From a virus: 29,043 nucleotides of DNA. The position numbers were made by a program, and so were the translations under genes. Under the pieces are notes generated by a model. It ran no database searches. It saw only the letters and a program-made list of their open reading frames with translations, and had not been told where the DNA came from. Below are positions 27,960 through 29,043 of the stretch, piece after piece (within the stretch, counting starts at the first letter, position 1; every line of letters begins with the position of its first letter). The stretch is from the IMG/VR virus record IMGVR_UViG_3300045950_000211, positions 1 to 29,043 of that record, one strand, 5' to 3'.

Positions 27960-28366
27960 CAGCGGGTCTCCTTCTCGTGGCGGGCGGGATCGCGAGCGGG
28001 CGCGGCGGCGTCGCCGCGCGTCAGGATCTGCTGGATGAGCGCCTGCACCCGGGCGCGGCCGGGGCCGGGCGCGGCGCGGGGCGCCGGCAGGGCGGTGGGC
28101 AGGCGGCGGCCGGGCAGCGCCGCCAGGAGCTGTGCCGGCGCCGGCCAGCGCTCGGCGCGGCGCTCGAGCTCGTCGAAGGCGGCATGCACGCGCGGGCCAT
28201 CGAGGGCCGGATCGGGCGCGCCCAGGCGCCGGGTGAGCACCTCGGCCCAGATCACCGTGACCTCGCCCATGGAGCGGCCGAGCGGCTGGCCGTCGAGGCC
28301 AAGCAGGCGCAGGCGCTCGATGCGCGCCTTCACGATCTCGCCGAGCCAGGGCGGCACCGGCCTCAT
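27959..28366 (-). CDS. Replication-associated phage protein of unknown function (135 aa)
   Basis: The protein begins RPVPPWLGEIVKARIERLRLLGLDGQPLGRSMGEVTVIWAEVLTRRLG. It contains a central helical part WPAPAQLLAALPGRRLP and ends in a basic C-terminal tail. A protein with this start, a WPxPA-QLL motif and a length of about 130 residues is common next to the following zinc-ribbon protein in early regions of transposable and other phages. There it is thought to serve replication, possibly as a helicase loader or primosomal partner; that role is not established. Its stop overlaps the next ATG, and it overlaps the zinc-ribbon gene by 4 bp. Confidence 0.65.
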   Translation of the reverse strand: MRPVPPWLGEIVKARIERLRLLGLDGQPLGRSMGEVTVIWAEVLTRRLGAPDPALDGPRVHAAFDELERRAERWPAPAQLLAALPGRRLPTALPAPRAAPGPGRARVQALIQQILTRGDAAAPARDPARHEKETR

Positions 28367-28887
28367 GGCAGCTCACCATCGGGCAGCTCGGCGCCGGGCA
28401 GATCTGCCGCCACAGTGCCGAAGTCCACGGCGCGGATGGCGAGCACCGCCTCCTCGGTGGCCGACAGCGGGCGCGCCGGGGCGCGCGCCGGGCCGCGCGT
28501 GATCGCCGGGGCCGGTCGCGCGAGGGCGGTGCCGTCGGGTGCCGGTGGCAGCCCTTCCAGCACCCGCCTCAGGTAGTTCTGATTGCCGAGCGGGGCCGCG
28601 TGCCCCTGCTCGCGCTTGGCATGCAGGGCCTCCACCGTGGCCTCGAGGCCCGCGGCGAGTTGCCTGTAATCCGCGCACAGGGCGAGTGCCTGGCGCGCGA
28701 TCCTGAGTGCGCGCGCCCAGGCGAGCGCGCGGCGTGGCGAGCGGAAGAGACCCAGATAGGCCAGCAGCGGCCGCGCCACCTCGGCCGGCAGGCCGGCCAA
28801 GAGCGCCAGCAGCTCGCGCGCGCAGTCGTCCTCGGCCACGGCGTCGAGCGCGCTCTCGGCGTGGCAGACCGGGCAGCGGAGCTTCAT
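28363..28887 (-). CDS. Zinc-ribbon phage protein, probably replication-linked (174 aa)
   Basis: An N-terminal half zinc ribbon, CPVC at residues 5-8, precedes ESALDAVAEDDCARELLALLAGLPAEVARPLLAYLGLFRSPRRALAWARALRIA. This pattern (one or two C-x2-C, then a helix, then YL-x-LF-x-x-x-x-RAL) recurs in phage proteins found with replication or early genes. The C-terminal part is a charged helix followed by a low-complexity alanine/proline segment (ARPAPAITRGPARAPARP). It overlaps the GemA stop by 4 bp (ATGA) and precedes the 135-residue protein by a 4-bp overlap. The second metal-binding pair is not obvious, so the zinc site may be incomplete or intermolecular. Function is inferred from context. Confidence 0.65.
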   Translation of the reverse strand: MKLRCPVCHAESALDAVAEDDCARELLALLAGLPAEVARPLLAYLGLFRSPRRALAWARALRIARQALALCADYRQLAAGLEATVEALHAKREQGHAAPLGNQNYLRRVLEGLPPAPDGTALARPAPAITRGPARAPARPLSATEEAVLAIRAVDFGTVAADLPGAELPDGELP

Positions 28888-29043
28888 GGCCGGCCCTCTT
28901 GGCGGCGCTGGCGCGTGGCCACCCAGCGCCGGAGCCCCGTGATCACCTGCGTCGCCTGCCGGTTGCTGGCGAAGCGCAGATCATCGAGGCCGAGCGTGCG
29001 GCGCACGAAGCCGCGCAGGGCGGCGCTGTCCACCCCGTCGGCC
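28884..29043 (-). CDS. gemA: GemA-like protein, C-terminal part (5' end beyond the window)
   Basis: The 52 codons visible end ADGVDSAALRGFVRRTLGLDDLRF, then ASNRQATQVITGLRRWVATR and a basic tail. This matches the C-terminus of Mu GemA (DUF1018), whose end contains a VRR-x-x-G-x motif and a final helix V-I-x-x-L-x-x-W. GemA is an early protein that affects host gene expression and DNA supercoiling in Mu. The reading frame is open to the window edge. Its stop overlaps the start of the zinc-ribbon gene (ATGA). It marks the early side of the phage. Confidence 0.75.
   Translation of the reverse strand, partial: ADGVDSAALRGFVRRTLGLDDLRFASNRQATQVITGLRRWVATRQRRQEGRP

Larger units (their letters stand above)
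681..29043 (-). mobile_element. Mu-like transposable prophage (siphovirus-type tail), truncated by the right window edge
   Basis: The Mu-type block reads, in transcription order: GemA, Mor, lysozyme, gp26/27-like proteins, terminase, DUF935 portal, MuF, gpG, protease/scaffold, gp36/gp37. It is followed by a long flexible-tail module: tube, frameshifted chaperone, tape measure, hub and gpJ-like fibre. Sheath, tube-initiator and contractile baseplate genes are absent, so the virion is predicted to be a siphovirus like B3/D3112 rather than a myovirus like Mu. The late end abuts the truncated host fpg gene at about 680/681. The early end with repressor and transposase is outside the window. I see no frameshifted or broken structural gene, so the prophage may be intact, but this cannot be judged without the missing end. 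Confidence 0.9.

Noticed and set aside
27738-28379. 213-codon ORF upstream of mor
   Set aside because: Its first two thirds are a shadow of the overlapping 135-residue gene. Only the last 73 codons from the ATG at 27959 look like a real winged-helix protein.

Overview
The window is almost entirely one GC-rich prophage of the transposable (Mu-like) type, sitting in the chromosome of a GC-rich bacterium, most likely a gamma- or beta-proteobacterium. The host call is weak because it rests on about 680 bp. That host DNA holds the C-terminal half of an NAD(P)H:flavin/ferredoxin-type reductase (+ strand, ending at 473) and, convergent to it, the last 42 codons of formamidopyrimidine-DNA glycosylase (fpg/mutM, - strand, 552-680). 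The fpg reading frame is cut at about 680/681, exactly where phage sequence begins, so the prophage has split this DNA-repair gene.

From about 681 to the right edge everything belongs to the phage. Apart from one doubtful small antisense ORF, all genes lie on the - strand, so transcription runs from high to low coordinates. The order from the right edge is: C-terminus of GemA (partial); three small early/middle proteins, two of them replication-associated in appearance; a Mor/C-type activator; a signal-anchor-type lysozyme; three small lipoprotein/membrane coiled-coil proteins; a gp26-like protein; small terminase (gp27/DUF3486); a D12-class adenine methyltransferase that lacks its DPPY motif; large terminase (gp28); DUF935 portal (gp29); a small zinc-finger protein; a MuF-type minor head protein with a toxin-like C-terminal domain; gpG; protease/scaffold (I/Z-like); decoration protein; major capsid protein; two tandem paralogous ~115-residue proteins; two small paralogous proteins; DUF1320 (gp36) and DUF1834 (gp37) connector proteins; tail tube; a tail assembly chaperone with a probable -1 frameshift; a conserved small protein; tape measure; then a lambda-like tail tip ending in a gpJ-like central fibre whose stop codon lies about 160 bp from the phage end. 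There is no sheath, contractile baseplate or tail-fibre assembly gene. The phage is therefore a transposable siphovirus in the style of B3/D3112: Mu-type head and regulation with a flexible tail. The other prophage end (repressor, transposase A/B) lies beyond the right edge.

Most genes are separated by a few bases or overlap as ATGA, so the window reads as one or two long operons. The main non-coding stretches are the phage terminus (681-841), 13204-13325 (UUCG hairpin and a repeat), 18882-19154 (tandem 10-mer) and 19602-19707 (99-bp palindromic element). No tRNA, rRNA, CRISPR array or insertion sequence was seen.

The most notable points are: helically phased repeats at the phage end that look like transposase-binding sites, with two further inverted copies inside the phage; two independent cases in which a small gene is a chimera of its two neighbours, as expected from tandem duplication across a gene boundary; the -1 frameshift in the chaperone; a methyltransferase without its catalytic motif; a MuF-nuclease-like fusion; and a possible small antisense membrane protein inside the tape-measure gene.
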